The position numbers and the translations under genes are program-made. Positions 55,269 to 64,000 of a stretch of DNA of 64,000 nucleotides are shown here, in pieces (the stretch's first letter is position 1; each line of letters begins with the position of its first letter). The stretch comes from CAVQEG01 sp963711465 (GTDB lineage Bacteria > Bacteroidota > Ignavibacteria > OLB7). The notes beneath the pieces are model-generated. The model was given only the letters and a program-made list of their open reading frames with translations, did no database searches and was not told the DNA's origin. The stretch spans positions 2,170,001 through 2,234,000 of the forward strand of contig CAVQEG010000001.1 in assembly GCA_963711465.1 (NCBI GenBank), written 5' to 3'.

Positions 55269-58200
55269 TTATCTGACAATTATGAGACGACCGGATACGT
55301 GCTCGGCGCCGACCGTCAGGACGACGGTGTAGCTGCCGGCCGCAAGGTCGGTCCCGTCGACCGTCACCGACTGATCGCCGGAACTGCGGCTGCCGAGCTT
55401 CAGCTCGCGAGCCATGCGCCCGTCCTCGGCGTAGAGCCGGAGCACGACCGAGCCGGCATGCGCCTGACGCCACCGCAGTTGCGTCCGGTCGATCATCGGA
55501 TTCGGATACGCCCCTTCGAGCTCCAGCGCACGTGCTCCCGTCTCGACGACCGGTACGGCGTTGATGCCCGGGACGAAGGTGAACGGTGCGTCGGACTCGT
55601 CGAAGACCGTCGGGTTGTTCACGTCGCTGATGCGTACGACCAGCACACCGTCGAGCGTCGTGTCGCTCAGATCCTCGACCTCGTAGTCCCACGTTCCCTT
55701 CGTCGCGTCAATGGCGTCGGCCAGCGTGTGCCAGTGCGTTCCACCGTCGATCGACAGCTCGATCTTCACGAGGTCCACATTGTCCGCCGTCCACTCGACC
55801 GGCACCGTATCCCCGTACATCCAGCGCTCGGTGCCGCGGTTCGGGTTGGTGACGACGATCTGCGGAACGATTGGCTGATGAATCATGAACGAGTTGTCCG
55901 ACGTGTCCGCGATCGGATCGTCCTCACCGGCAACGCGCACCAGCGCGGCGTCGGTGGTCACGTCGGTCGGAATCGTCCAGTTCAGCTGCGACGCCGATGC
56001 TGCAGCCACGCCGAGATCGCTCCACGTGGTACCGTCATCGGTCGAGTAGCTTACCGTCACGTTCCCGGGGATGTCCGTCGCGCTCCAGCGGATCACCTCG
56101 TCGGTGCCGCCCATCATCGTCTCGCCCCCGTTCGGGTAGATCACCGTCAGCGCCGGATGAAGCTCCCGCACCACCGTGAACGTGTTGTCCGATGCATCGG
56201 AGACGCCACCCACCGACGACACCTTCACCAGGTACTTGTCGCCCGGCGCGTGCGGTGCCGTCCACTCGTACTTCCCGGTCGTCCCTACGTCCGTCGCCGG
56301 TACGTTCGACGCGATCTTCGTCCACGTCGCTCCCGCGTCGTCCGAGTACGACAGCGTCACCCCTCCGTCGATGTCCTGCGCGTTCCACCGCAGCTGCACC
56401 ACGCCACCCTCGGTGTACGACTCCCCGCCGTTCGGCGTCAGCATCCGCAGCGACGGATGCTTCGGCTCCACGATCGTGAACCACCCGCTCGTCGCACGAA
56501 GCGGATTCACCCGCCCCACCTCCGTCACGCGCACCTCGCCCTTCGTCGTCGCCACGTGCGGGACCGTCCAGTGCAGCGAACCCTGGATCGCCGGAACGTT
56601 CGACTCGATCATCGTCCACGTCTGCCCGCCGTTGAGCGAGTACTCCACGTTCACCGCATCGATCCGGTACGACTCCCAGCTCACCGTCGCCTCACTCCCC
56701 ATCACGTACGTCTCCCCTCCGCTCGGCTGGAACAGCAGCAGCGACGGCTCCTGCGCGATGTGGAACGGCAGGTCGTTCATGTCCGTATTCGTCATCACCG
56801 TCTCGTCGGTCAGCCGTACCCGTCCCGCGTCGGTCGGTATCGCCGGCGGCGTGAACGTGTAGGTCCCCGACGTTGCGTCGAGCCCCGTCGCCACCGTCGA
56901 CCACGTCAACCCGTTGTTTGATGAGTACTCCAGCTTCAGCGTCGTCAGATCCTCGCCGCTCCAGTTGACTCGCACCGGTTCGTTCAGATCGTACACCCCG
57001 CCGTTCGGCGAGAGCACCGTCAGCTCCGGACTCAGGATCAGGAAGTAGTCATCGAACACGTCGCTGAAGCGCGGTCGCTCCACGTTCGTCACCCGCACCA
57101 GACCCTGTCCGGTCGGTCCCTGCGGAACCGTCCACTCGTAGCTGCCGACGTAGGCCGGAAGGCGATGCGCCATCTCGGTCCACGTCGCTCCGCCGTCGAG
57201 CGAGTAGTCGATGTTCACGTTGTCGGTGGTGACCGTCGAGAAGCTCACGGTGAGCTTGTGACCCGGTATGAGGCGCTCGCCGCCGTTGGGCACCAGCACC
57301 TTCACGCTCGGCTCCTCGATGATCGTGAAGACCGCGTCGGAGGTGTCGCCGAAGCTCGTTCCCGTCACGACGGCACGCACGCGAGCGGTCGTCGACGGCG
57401 TGTTCGGAACGATCCAGTCATAGGTATTGGTCGACGGCCTGTTCTGATTCGACAGCCCGTCGGCGATGGTCGACCAGGTGGAACCATTGTCGGTCGAATA
57501 ATCGAGCCGCACGGTGAGCCCGCCCGGCACGTACTGGGTCTGCCATACGATGGTGTTCGTATCCGACGCGACCCAGCGTTCACCGCCGTTGGGAGCCATC
57601 AGGAAGACGACCGGACGGACGAGCGAGAAGGTGGCATCGGAGACATCGCTCTCGCAGGAGTTGACGGCACTGACCACGCGCAGGAGCGCCTTGTGTGTCT
57701 CGATGTTGGGTACGATGACCGAGAAGGTGTTGACCCCGGCGTGGGTGTCGTCCTTGGCGACGTTACCGGCCGGCATCCAGTTGGCACCGTTGTCGGTCGA
57801 CAGGAAGAAGTCGAGCGGCAGGGTACGATTCAGCGAGATCTGGACGTTGGACGGGTATCCGACGGTGAGTTCTTCGCCACCGTTGGGCGTCAACACACGA
57901 ATTCCATCGCCATTGAAATTCCCTTCGTCCGCACCAATGTCGGGGAACTGCGGATCGCGTCGATCGCCGTCGAAGTCGGTGGTGACGTAGGTCGACGGAA
58001 CGCCTCGGCCTTCGACGTGCGACGGAGCACAGGTCGAGATGTGCAGGTTGTTGTTGTCAGGATCGATGAAGCCGGCGCTGCCGGAGTACCCGTTGTCGTC
58101 CCACGGAGTCTGCGAGCGCCACTGGGAGAACGAGTAGGAGTACCCGTAGCTGCTACCGCTGCTGCGCCAGTAGGCGAACCGGCGATTGGAGCTGCTGCTT

Positions 58201-59513
58201 GCCGTGATGTCGTAGAGGTTGTGATCCCAGTCAACGCCCGACCAGCCGTAGTACGCATAGAGGTAGATACCGTAGAGGTATCCGCTCCCCTTGATGCGCA
58301 TGATGTTGTTGTGGAACAGGTAATTGCCGTTCGGGTAGTACACGCGCTTTGCGTAGACGTATCCCCGCCAGCTGCCATCGATGTACGTCGAGTTGTTCTC
58401 ATCGGCGACGGTGCCGCTCGAGCCGTAGAGGTAGGCATAGTATCCGTACAGGTAATAGCCGCTCGACTCATCGTAGAGCATCATGTTGTTCGTGAAGGTG
58501 AACACATCGGAGGACGGCGTGTAGTTCCCTGAGTAGTAGATGAAGTACGGGTACTTGCTGCTCTGGCTGGACTTCAGGTCGTAGATCCTGTTGGCATTGA
58601 CGATGGTGCCGGTTGAGTATCCGTCGTAATCGTAGACATACAGACCGTAGAGGTAGCCGATCGTGGCGGCGTGGGTCTGGTGGATGTCGTTGCCCTGCAC
58701 GAGCGTGTGACGGGCGTAGTTGATGTAGACACCGTAGCCGTTGTAGTAGTAGTACGGGCCCTTTCCCCAGTTGATGATGTCGTTGTTGAGAATCTCGTTG
58801 TAATCGCTCTGGTATCCGTACGAACCGTAGACGGCGACGTCATAGCCGCTGCGGTAGGTGTTGTTCGGGTCACCGATCTGATTCTGCTCGATGACGTTGT
58901 AGTCGCAGTTGCCGTAGGAGGAACCGGAGCCACCGATCATCACCACTGCTCCGCCGCTGGAACTCGAGAGGTAGTAGTAACTGTTCGCCTGGAGATTACA
59001 GTTGCGCACCGTGTTGTGATTCGCGTTGCGCTTGATGCGCACGGCGCAGCAGTAGCTCGAGCTATAAGTGTTGACGAGCGTCATGTTGCGCGTCTCCGTA
59101 GCGCCGCTGGAACTGTTGCCGTCGATCACGTAGTAGCTGCCGCCGTCGATATCGAAGATTCCGTGGCCGTAGATACTGCCGGTGATCGTCACGCTTGCGC
59201 CCGAAGCCGGACGGAACGTGACGGTGTTCGTCGCGTTCATGCCGGAGACGGACGTAAGCCGGAAGTAGCTGGATGCGCTGTAGCTGCCGTTTGCGATCTC
59301 GAACGTGACGGGTCCGGAGACGCCGTTGGAGTTGAGCGCGGAGATGGCCGAGCTGATTGACGAGTAGTCACCGCTGGAACCGATACTGTAGGATCCGCTG
59401 AGACCGGCGGTCGCGTCGACGCCGGCCAGCGCGCCAAGGCCGATGATCGCGACCGTGACGATGCGCAGCACGACCAGCAGTCGTGCGCGTGTGGAATGGT
59501 AAATACCGTGCAT
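55269..59513 (-). CDS. P5: giant beta-helix / Ig-module surface protein, T9SS-sorted
   Basis: 1414 residues; ATG 59513 follows AAGGTGA. The signal peptide ends GVDATAG near 37. The beta-helix is of the P1-P3 subtype (CAPSHVEGRGVPSTYV) yet the Ig modules are of the P4 type, so P5 is a chimera. It carries an extra cysteine pair in the helix (SSSYCCAVRIKRN). There are eight modules with Asp-box-like motifs (STDNGANW, STDNGSTW, SLDGGATW). The sorting domain runs from GAYPNPMIDRTQLRW to GRLIIVR. Confidence 0.88.
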   Translation of the reverse strand: MHGIYHSTRARLLVVLRIVTVAIIGLGALAGVDATAGLSGSYSIGSSGDYSSISSAISALNSNGVSGPVTFEIANGSYSASSYFRLTSVSGMNATNTVTFRPASGASVTITGSIYGHGIFDIDGGSYYVIDGNSSSGATETRNMTLVNTYSSSYCCAVRIKRNANHNTVRNCNLQANSYYYLSSSSGGAVVMIGGSGSSYGNCDYNVIEQNQIGDPNNTYRSGYDVAVYGSYGYQSDYNEILNNDIINWGKGPYYYYNGYGVYINYARHTLVQGNDIHQTHAATIGYLYGLYVYDYDGYSTGTIVNANRIYDLKSSQSSKYPYFIYYSGNYTPSSDVFTFTNNMMLYDESSGYYLYGYYAYLYGSSGTVADENNSTYIDGSWRGYVYAKRVYYPNGNYLFHNNIMRIKGSGYLYGIYLYAYYGWSGVDWDHNLYDITASSSSNRRFAYWRSSGSSYGYSYSFSQWRSQTPWDDNGYSGSAGFIDPDNNNLHISTCAPSHVEGRGVPSTYVTTDFDGDRRDPQFPDIGADEGNFNGDGIRVLTPNGGEELTVGYPSNVQISLNRTLPLDFFLSTDNGANWMPAGNVAKDDTHAGVNTFSVIVPNIETHKALLRVVSAVNSCESDVSDATFSLVRPVVFLMAPNGGERWVASDTNTIVWQTQYVPGGLTVRLDYSTDNGSTWSTIADGLSNQNRPSTNTYDWIVPNTPSTTARVRAVVTGTSFGDTSDAVFTIIEEPSVKVLVPNGGERLIPGHKLTVSFSTVTTDNVNIDYSLDGGATWTEMAHRLPAYVGSYEWTVPQGPTGQGLVRVTNVERPRFSDVFDDYFLILSPELTVLSPNGGVYDLNEPVRVNWSGEDLTTLKLEYSSNNGLTWSTVATGLDATSGTYTFTPPAIPTDAGRVRLTDETVMTNTDMNDLPFHIAQEPSLLLFQPSGGETYVMGSEATVSWESYRIDAVNVEYSLNGGQTWTMIESNVPAIQGSLHWTVPHVATTKGEVRVTEVGRVNPLRATSGWFTIVEPKHPSLRMLTPNGGESYTEGGVVQLRWNAQDIDGGVTLSYSDDAGATWTKIASNVPATDVGTTGKYEWTAPHAPGDKYLVKVSSVGGVSDASDNTFTVVRELHPALTVIYPNGGETMMGGTDEVIRWSATDIPGNVTVSYSTDDGTTWSDLGVAAASASQLNWTIPTDVTTDAALVRVAGEDDPIADTSDNSFMIHQPIVPQIVVTNPNRGTERWMYGDTVPVEWTADNVDLVKIELSIDGGTHWHTLADAIDATKGTWDYEVEDLSDTTLDGVLVVRISDVNNPTVFDESDAPFTFVPGINAVPVVETGARALELEGAYPNPMIDRTQLRWRQAHAGSVVLRLYAEDGRMARELKLGSRSSGDQSVTVDGTDLAAGSYTVVLTVGAEHVSGRLIIVR

Positions 59514-60222
59514 GCGAATTCACCTTATGGTTGGTGTAGGATGCCGAATGGTTTGTCGTGTGTGCCGGCGGGCGGACCGGGGGGTGTGCCAGCATGATCA
59601 TGCATCGGTCAGCACGCGACGGCGTGCGCTCATCACCACAGCGGAGCTGCCGGGGCAAGGAGTAGGGTGAATTCAGATGCATCGGCGCGCCGGAAGCGCG
59701 CCGCGAATGATTCGCTGGCGAAGACGCCGGAGATGGTGGGGTGACCGCGGCCGTCAGCGTCGATTCAACGCCGCCGGTTGCGGGAGGAGATGTCGATGCC
59801 TTCGGCGCACCGCGACACGAAGTCCCGGATGTTCACCGAATTCCAACAGCATCGTATGTGATTCCCGTGTGTCGCTCGGGACTGTTGATGGTTATGAGTT
59901 CGGGTCGACGCGATCCGGTCCAACACTCCGGTCCGCGCGACCGTTCGAGGTCGACGATAGATGATCATGCGACGCCGCACTGACGGTCGGTGAGGTCCGA
60001 GCCGCCTGGGTCGCGTGATTCAAACGAACGTGTTCCGGCTTCCGCCGCCTGATGTGCGGCAAACCGAGTCTGGGTGCGCATCGGCGCGCCATGATGGCTT
60101 CACGGGGGTAACGGATCGGGAACACGAGAGGGCAACAATATGTTTCTCTTCGGTCACAAAAAAAAGCGCTCTTCCGACCGAGGCCGGAAGAGCGCTGCGA
60201 TTTCCCGAAGGATTTTCGCGAT
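59514..60222. other. P6-P5 intergenic region
   Basis: 709 bases, the longest gap in the array, without a convincing gene. It contains the P6 terminator and a GC-rich inverted repeat at 59684-59702 (GGCGCGC, 5-nt loop, GCGCGCC). Only a fragment resembling the end of the 25-nt box (AACAATATGTTTC, near 60133-60145) is present. Confidence 0.7.
60158..60196 (-). terminator. Rho-independent terminator of P6
   Basis: A perfect 12-bp stem (AGCGCTCTTCCG with its complement, 8-nt loop) is followed on the minus strand by TTTTTTT, 26 bases after the P6 stop. Confidence 0.93.
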
Positions 60223-63200
60223 TTATCGAACGATCACGAGGCGTCCGGCCACATGATGGCGCCCGATGGTCATCTCGTAAATGTAGGTGCCGGCGGGGAG
60301 CGATCCGACGTCGAGACGCGCCGAATGGGCACCCGATGCCTGCATTCCAAGATCCGCTCCGAGGGCCAGATGGCCCCGTTCATCAAAAATTCGAACGTAT
60401 GCGGTGCCGCTGACCGGCTGCCGCCAGTGCAGCCGCGTCCACGCGACCGCCGGATTCGGCGTGACGCCGATTTCCAGTCGCCCAGCGACCCCAGTCTCTA
60501 CACCCGGCACCGCGTTGATCCCCGGGAGGAAGGTGAACGGATCGTCCGACTCGTCGAAGACCGTCGAGTCATCCGCATCACTGACGCGAACCAGCAGCGC
60601 GGTCAGCTTCGTCGGACTGAGATCCTCGACTTCGTACTCCCAGGAACCGGTCGTCGCGTCGACGGCATCGGCCAGCGTCCGCCAGTGGACGCCGCCGTCG
60701 ATCGACAGATCGATCCGTACCTGCGTCACGTGCTCGGATGTCCACTCAACCGGTACCGTGTCACCGTACATCCACTGCTCGGTACCGCGCGTCGGTGAGG
60801 TGACCACGATCTGTGGCACGATTGGCTGCGCGATACTGAACGTTCCGTCAGAGACATCCTCTGTCAAGCCGTCGTCGGCCGCAACGCGAACGAGCATCTG
60901 ATCGGACTCGACGTCGGTAGGAACCGGATACGGTAGCTGGGCCGCCGCAGCCGCCACGCTCCCCAGGTCCGACCACGTCGAACCATCATCGCTCGAAACG
61001 CTGACGACCACGTTCCCCGGTATATCCGCTGCACTCCAGCGGATCACCTCGTCGGTGCCGCCCGTGAGCGACTCGCCCCCGTTCGGGTAGATCACCGTCA
61101 ACTCCGGATGCAGCTTGCGCTCCACGGTGAACGTGTTGTCGGAAACGTCCGAAACACCCGCCTGCGAAGCCACCTTCACCATGTATTTGTCACCCGGCGC
61201 GTTCGGCGCCGTCCACATGTACTTGCCGGTTGAACCGACGTCCGTCGCGGGTACGTTCGACGCGATCTTCTCCCACGTCGCCCCGGCGTCGTCGGAGTAG
61301 TACAGCGTCACGCCACCAGTGATGTCACGCGCATTCCAGCGGATCGCCACGTCGTCTCCCTCGGTGTACACTTCCCCGCCGTTCGGCGCAACGACGGTCA
61401 GCATCGGATGCTTCGGCTCGACGATCGTGAACCACCCGCTCGTCGCCTGCAGCGGCCTGTTCGTCCCCGCCTCGGTTACGCGGATCTCGCCCTTCGTCGT
61501 CGCCACGTGCGGGACCGTCCAGTGCAGTGCACCCTTGATTGCCTGAGTGTTGGACTCGATCATCGTCCACGTCCGGCCGGCATCCGTCGAGTACTCCACG
61601 TTCACCGCATCGATCCGGTACGACTCCCAGCTCACCGTCGCCTCACTCCCCATCACGTACGTCTCCCCTCCGCTCGGCTGGAACAGCAGCAGCGACGGCT
61701 CCTGCGCGATGTGGAACGGCAGGTCGTTCATGTCCGTGTTCGTCATCACCGTCTCGTCGGTCAGCCGTACCCGTCCCGCGTCGGTCGGTATCGCCGGCGG
61801 CGTGAACGTGTAGGTCCCCGACGTTGCGTCGAGCCCCGTCGCCACCGTCGACCACGTCAACCCGTTGTTCGATGAGTACTCCAGCTTCAGCGTCGTCAGA
61901 TCCTCGCCGCTCCAGTTGACCCGCACCGGTTCGTTCAGATCGTACACCCCGCCGTTCGGCGAGAGCACCGTCAGCTCCGGACTCAGGATCAGGAAGTAGT
62001 CATCGAACACGTCGCTGAAGCGCGGTCGCTCCACGTTCGTCACCCGCACCAGACCCTGTCCGGTCGGTCCCTGCGGAACCGTCCACTCGTAGCTGCCGAC
62101 GTAGGCCGGAAGGCGATGCGCCATCTCGGTCCACGTCGCTCCGCCGTCGAGCGAGTAGTCGATGTTCACGTTGTCGGTGGTGACCGTCGAGAAGCTCACG
62201 GTGAGCTTGTGACCCGGTATGAGGCGCTCGCCGCCGTTGGGCACCAGCACCTTCACGCTCGGCTCCTCGACGATCGTGAAGACCGCGTCGGAGGTGTCGC
62301 CCATCGGTGAACCTGAGATCGTCACGCGTACGAGCGCGGTCGTCGACGGCGTGTTCGGAACGATCCAGTCATACCCGTTGGACGCCGGCTCGTTGGGACT
62401 CGAGAGGTTGTCCGCGACGGTCATCCATGTCGCCCCGTCATCGGTGGAGTAGTCGACATCCACGGTGAATGCCGACGGGATGTACTTCGAGTGCCAGACG
62501 ATTCGATTGGTATCGCTGGCAACCCAGCGCTGACCTCCGTTGGGCGCGTCGACGGTAATGACCGGGCGGACGAGCGAGAAGACGGCGTCGGAGGAATCCA
62601 TTTCATAGCTGTTGACCTGGCTGACAAGCTTCACCAGCGCCCTGTCGGTTTCGACGTTCGGGGTGGTGATTGTCATGGTATTCATCCCCTGGTGCGTCTG
62701 GTCTTTCGGGATGGTGCCCATCATCGTCCAGCTGTTCCCGCCATCGAGCGAGAGGTAGGCGTCGATCGGCAGCGGCCGATTGAGTGTGAATCGCACATCG
62801 GCCTGGTAGTTGACCGTCAGCTGTTCACCGCCGTTTGGCGAGTCCACCGTGATACCGCCACCGTTGAAGTTGCCCTCGTCGGCACCGATGTCCGGGAAGG
62901 CAGCGTCACGCGTGTCACCGTCGCAGTCCTGGTCGACACCGGTGCGGGGCGTACCGGCGCTCTCCACCGGCGTCGGCAGCATCGTTGAAATGTGGAGGTT
63001 GCCGCTCGACGGCGAGATGAAGCGGGGGTCGCCCGACTTCGAATTCGCGTCCTGTCCGCTCCGACTCCGCCACGCGTTGATCGACCGGAGGTAGCTGTTG
63101 CCGTAGCGCCCGAAGTAGTCGTCGCGCCCGCTCGGATAGTCGTAGACATTGTTGTCGGAGTTGAAGTCGGACGGGCTGTAGGCGTAGACCCCGTAGTTGC

Positions 63201-64000
63201 GCCCGCCCCGCTTCGACTGGAAGATGTTGTTGTACATGTCGACGTGGCGCGCGTAGTAGCCGTAGAGCATGTACGTGCCCGCACTCGAGCTGCCGCCGGC
63301 GTAGAGGGAATTGTTCTCGTAGGTGATCGAACCGGATGCACCGTAGGAGTACTGGTAGAGCAGGTAGTAGTAGTAGTTCGTGCTCCGGGCCAGACTCACC
63401 ATGTTGTTCCTGATCGTCTGATCGTGCCCCGAGCGCTGGTAGTAGCGGTAGACATAGATACCGTAGAACGTCCCGTAGCTGCCGCTGGAGCGGAAGTCGT
63501 GGATGTTGTTGCCGTCGATGATCTCGTCGGACGTATAGCTGCCGTAGTCGTCGATGTAGATGGCGTAGAGATACCCGTTCGGCGCGCTCGAGGTCATGTG
63601 GATCTCGTTGTTCGCCACCGTGTTGTTCCGAGCGTAGCTCATGTACACCGCGTAGGCGCTGTAGTAGTACTGCGACCCGCGCCCCCAGTTGACGATGTCG
63701 TTGTTCCGGATCTCGTTGTAGTCGCTCTGGTAGCCGTACCCGCCGTAGATCACCACACCGTAGTTGGAGCGGTACGATCCGTTCGGATCACCGATCTGGT
63801 TGTTCTCGATCAGATTGTGATCACAGTTGCCGTAGCTGTAGCCGTACCCGCCGATCATCACCACGCCGGCGCCGGAACTCGAGGAGAGGTAGTAGTAGCC
63901 GACCGACTGCAGCTTGCAGTTGCGCACCGTGTTGTAGCTCGCATTATGCTTCAGCCGGATCGCCTGGCAGTAGGATGTGCTGGTGTTGCGGATCAGCATG
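60223..64000 (-). CDS. P6: giant beta-helix / Ig-module surface protein (5' end outside window)
   Basis: At least 1258 residues; the start lies beyond the window, and by alignment with P4 about 150 residues including the signal peptide are missing. The beta-helix is of the P4 subtype (NNIFQSKRGG, TMLPTPVES) and is followed by eight modules. Modules three to five (about 61590-62300) are almost identical in DNA to P4 and P5. The sorting domain is the most divergent of the array (GVTPNPAVAWTRLHW to GRLVIVR). Confidence 0.87.
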   Translation of the reverse strand, partial: MLIRNTSTSYCQAIRLKHNASYNTVRNCKLQSVGYYYLSSSSGAGVVMIGGYGYSYGNCDHNLIENNQIGDPNGSYRSNYGVVIYGGYGYQSDYNEIRNNDIVNWGRGSQYYYSAYAVYMSYARNNTVANNEIHMTSSAPNGYLYAIYIDDYGSYTSDEIIDGNNIHDFRSSGSYGTFYGIYVYRYYQRSGHDQTIRNNMVSLARSTNYYYYLLYQYSYGASGSITYENNSLYAGGSSSAGTYMLYGYYARHVDMYNNIFQSKRGGRNYGVYAYSPSDFNSDNNVYDYPSGRDDYFGRYGNSYLRSINAWRSRSGQDANSKSGDPRFISPSSGNLHISTMLPTPVESAGTPRTGVDQDCDGDTRDAAFPDIGADEGNFNGGGITVDSPNGGEQLTVNYQADVRFTLNRPLPIDAYLSLDGGNSWTMMGTIPKDQTHQGMNTMTITTPNVETDRALVKLVSQVNSYEMDSSDAVFSLVRPVITVDAPNGGQRWVASDTNRIVWHSKYIPSAFTVDVDYSTDDGATWMTVADNLSSPNEPASNGYDWIVPNTPSTTALVRVTISGSPMGDTSDAVFTIVEEPSVKVLVPNGGERLIPGHKLTVSFSTVTTDNVNIDYSLDGGATWTEMAHRLPAYVGSYEWTVPQGPTGQGLVRVTNVERPRFSDVFDDYFLILSPELTVLSPNGGVYDLNEPVRVNWSGEDLTTLKLEYSSNNGLTWSTVATGLDATSGTYTFTPPAIPTDAGRVRLTDETVMTNTDMNDLPFHIAQEPSLLLFQPSGGETYVMGSEATVSWESYRIDAVNVEYSTDAGRTWTMIESNTQAIKGALHWTVPHVATTKGEIRVTEAGTNRPLQATSGWFTIVEPKHPMLTVVAPNGGEVYTEGDDVAIRWNARDITGGVTLYYSDDAGATWEKIASNVPATDVGSTGKYMWTAPNAPGDKYMVKVASQAGVSDVSDNTFTVERKLHPELTVIYPNGGESLTGGTDEVIRWSAADIPGNVVVSVSSDDGSTWSDLGSVAAAAAQLPYPVPTDVESDQMLVRVAADDGLTEDVSDGTFSIAQPIVPQIVVTSPTRGTEQWMYGDTVPVEWTSEHVTQVRIDLSIDGGVHWRTLADAVDATTGSWEYEVEDLSPTKLTALLVRVSDADDSTVFDESDDPFTFLPGINAVPGVETGVAGRLEIGVTPNPAVAWTRLHWRQPVSGTAYVRIFDERGHLALGADLGMQASGAHSARLDVGSLPAGTYIYEMTIGRHHVAGRLVIVR

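Noticed and set aside
59684..59702. GC-rich inverted repeat as a terminator
   Set aside because: It is about 170 bases upstream of P5 with no T run, far from any gene end.

Overview
The window is GC-rich bacterial DNA with no rRNA, insertion sequence, integrase or CRISPR array. It most resembles the Bacteroidota/Chlorobiota side of the tree (a Kapabacteria-, Ignavibacteria- or Rhodothermota-like organism). The evidence is that many exported proteins end in type-A sorting domains of the type IX secretion system (T9SS), two neighbours are Omp28-like exported proteins, and two sites match the Bacteroidota -7 promoter box TAnnTTTG (TAGATTTG before the PrsW gene, TACATTTG at 11994). The lineage call is inference; no marker gene is present to settle it.

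Bases 1-36000 are a mixed chromosomal region. From the left: a PrsW-type membrane protease cut by the window edge (minus), a DUF421 protein and a Na+/H+ antiporter (plus), a secreted Asp-box protein (minus) and oligopeptidase B (plus). Next comes a five-gene sugar locus at 6878-13111: two GT4 glycosyltransferases, a short and a long GH130 mannoside phosphorylase, and an alpha-barrel protein. It is followed by a small exported protein, a ZIP metal transporter and a HemG-like flavodoxin. A decayed 0.85 kb stretch leads to tRNA-Gln(UUG), a membrane-anchored Cys-cluster protein, a PfkB sugar kinase, a double-OmpA protein, a divergent phosphofructokinase, a PstS-like lipoprotein, a PPC/DUF296 protein and moaA. 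Two unrelated minisatellites (31 bp and 18 bp units) fill the space between moaA and a di-haem cytochrome. A Zn/Cd P-type ATPase, the Omp28-like pair and a four-gene minus-strand operon (SRAP, PIG-L deacetylase, EamA transporter, PAP2 phosphatase) complete this half.

Bases 36235-64000 are the striking part: a head-to-tail minus-strand array of six giant paralogues, called P1 to P6 here from left to right. Each is about 1400 residues: a signal peptide, a tyrosine-rich parallel beta-helix, eight Ig-like modules of about 97 residues that each carry an Asp-box-like motif, and a T9SS sorting domain. The copies are mosaics. P4 and P5 share a 1.33 kb tract that is almost identical even at silent sites, part of which recurs in P6, and P1 and P3 share another that begins at the stop codon. 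P4 has a one-base insertion that breaks it. Each complete intergenic gap in the array begins with a strong terminator of the preceding gene. The leaders of P1, P2 and P3 also carry a conserved cassette of about 160-180 nt (a 25-nt box, a GCAATAA-like motif and a covarying 12-bp hairpin). This is the best candidate here for an undescribed regulatory element or small RNA tied to a surface-protein array that diversifies by recombination.
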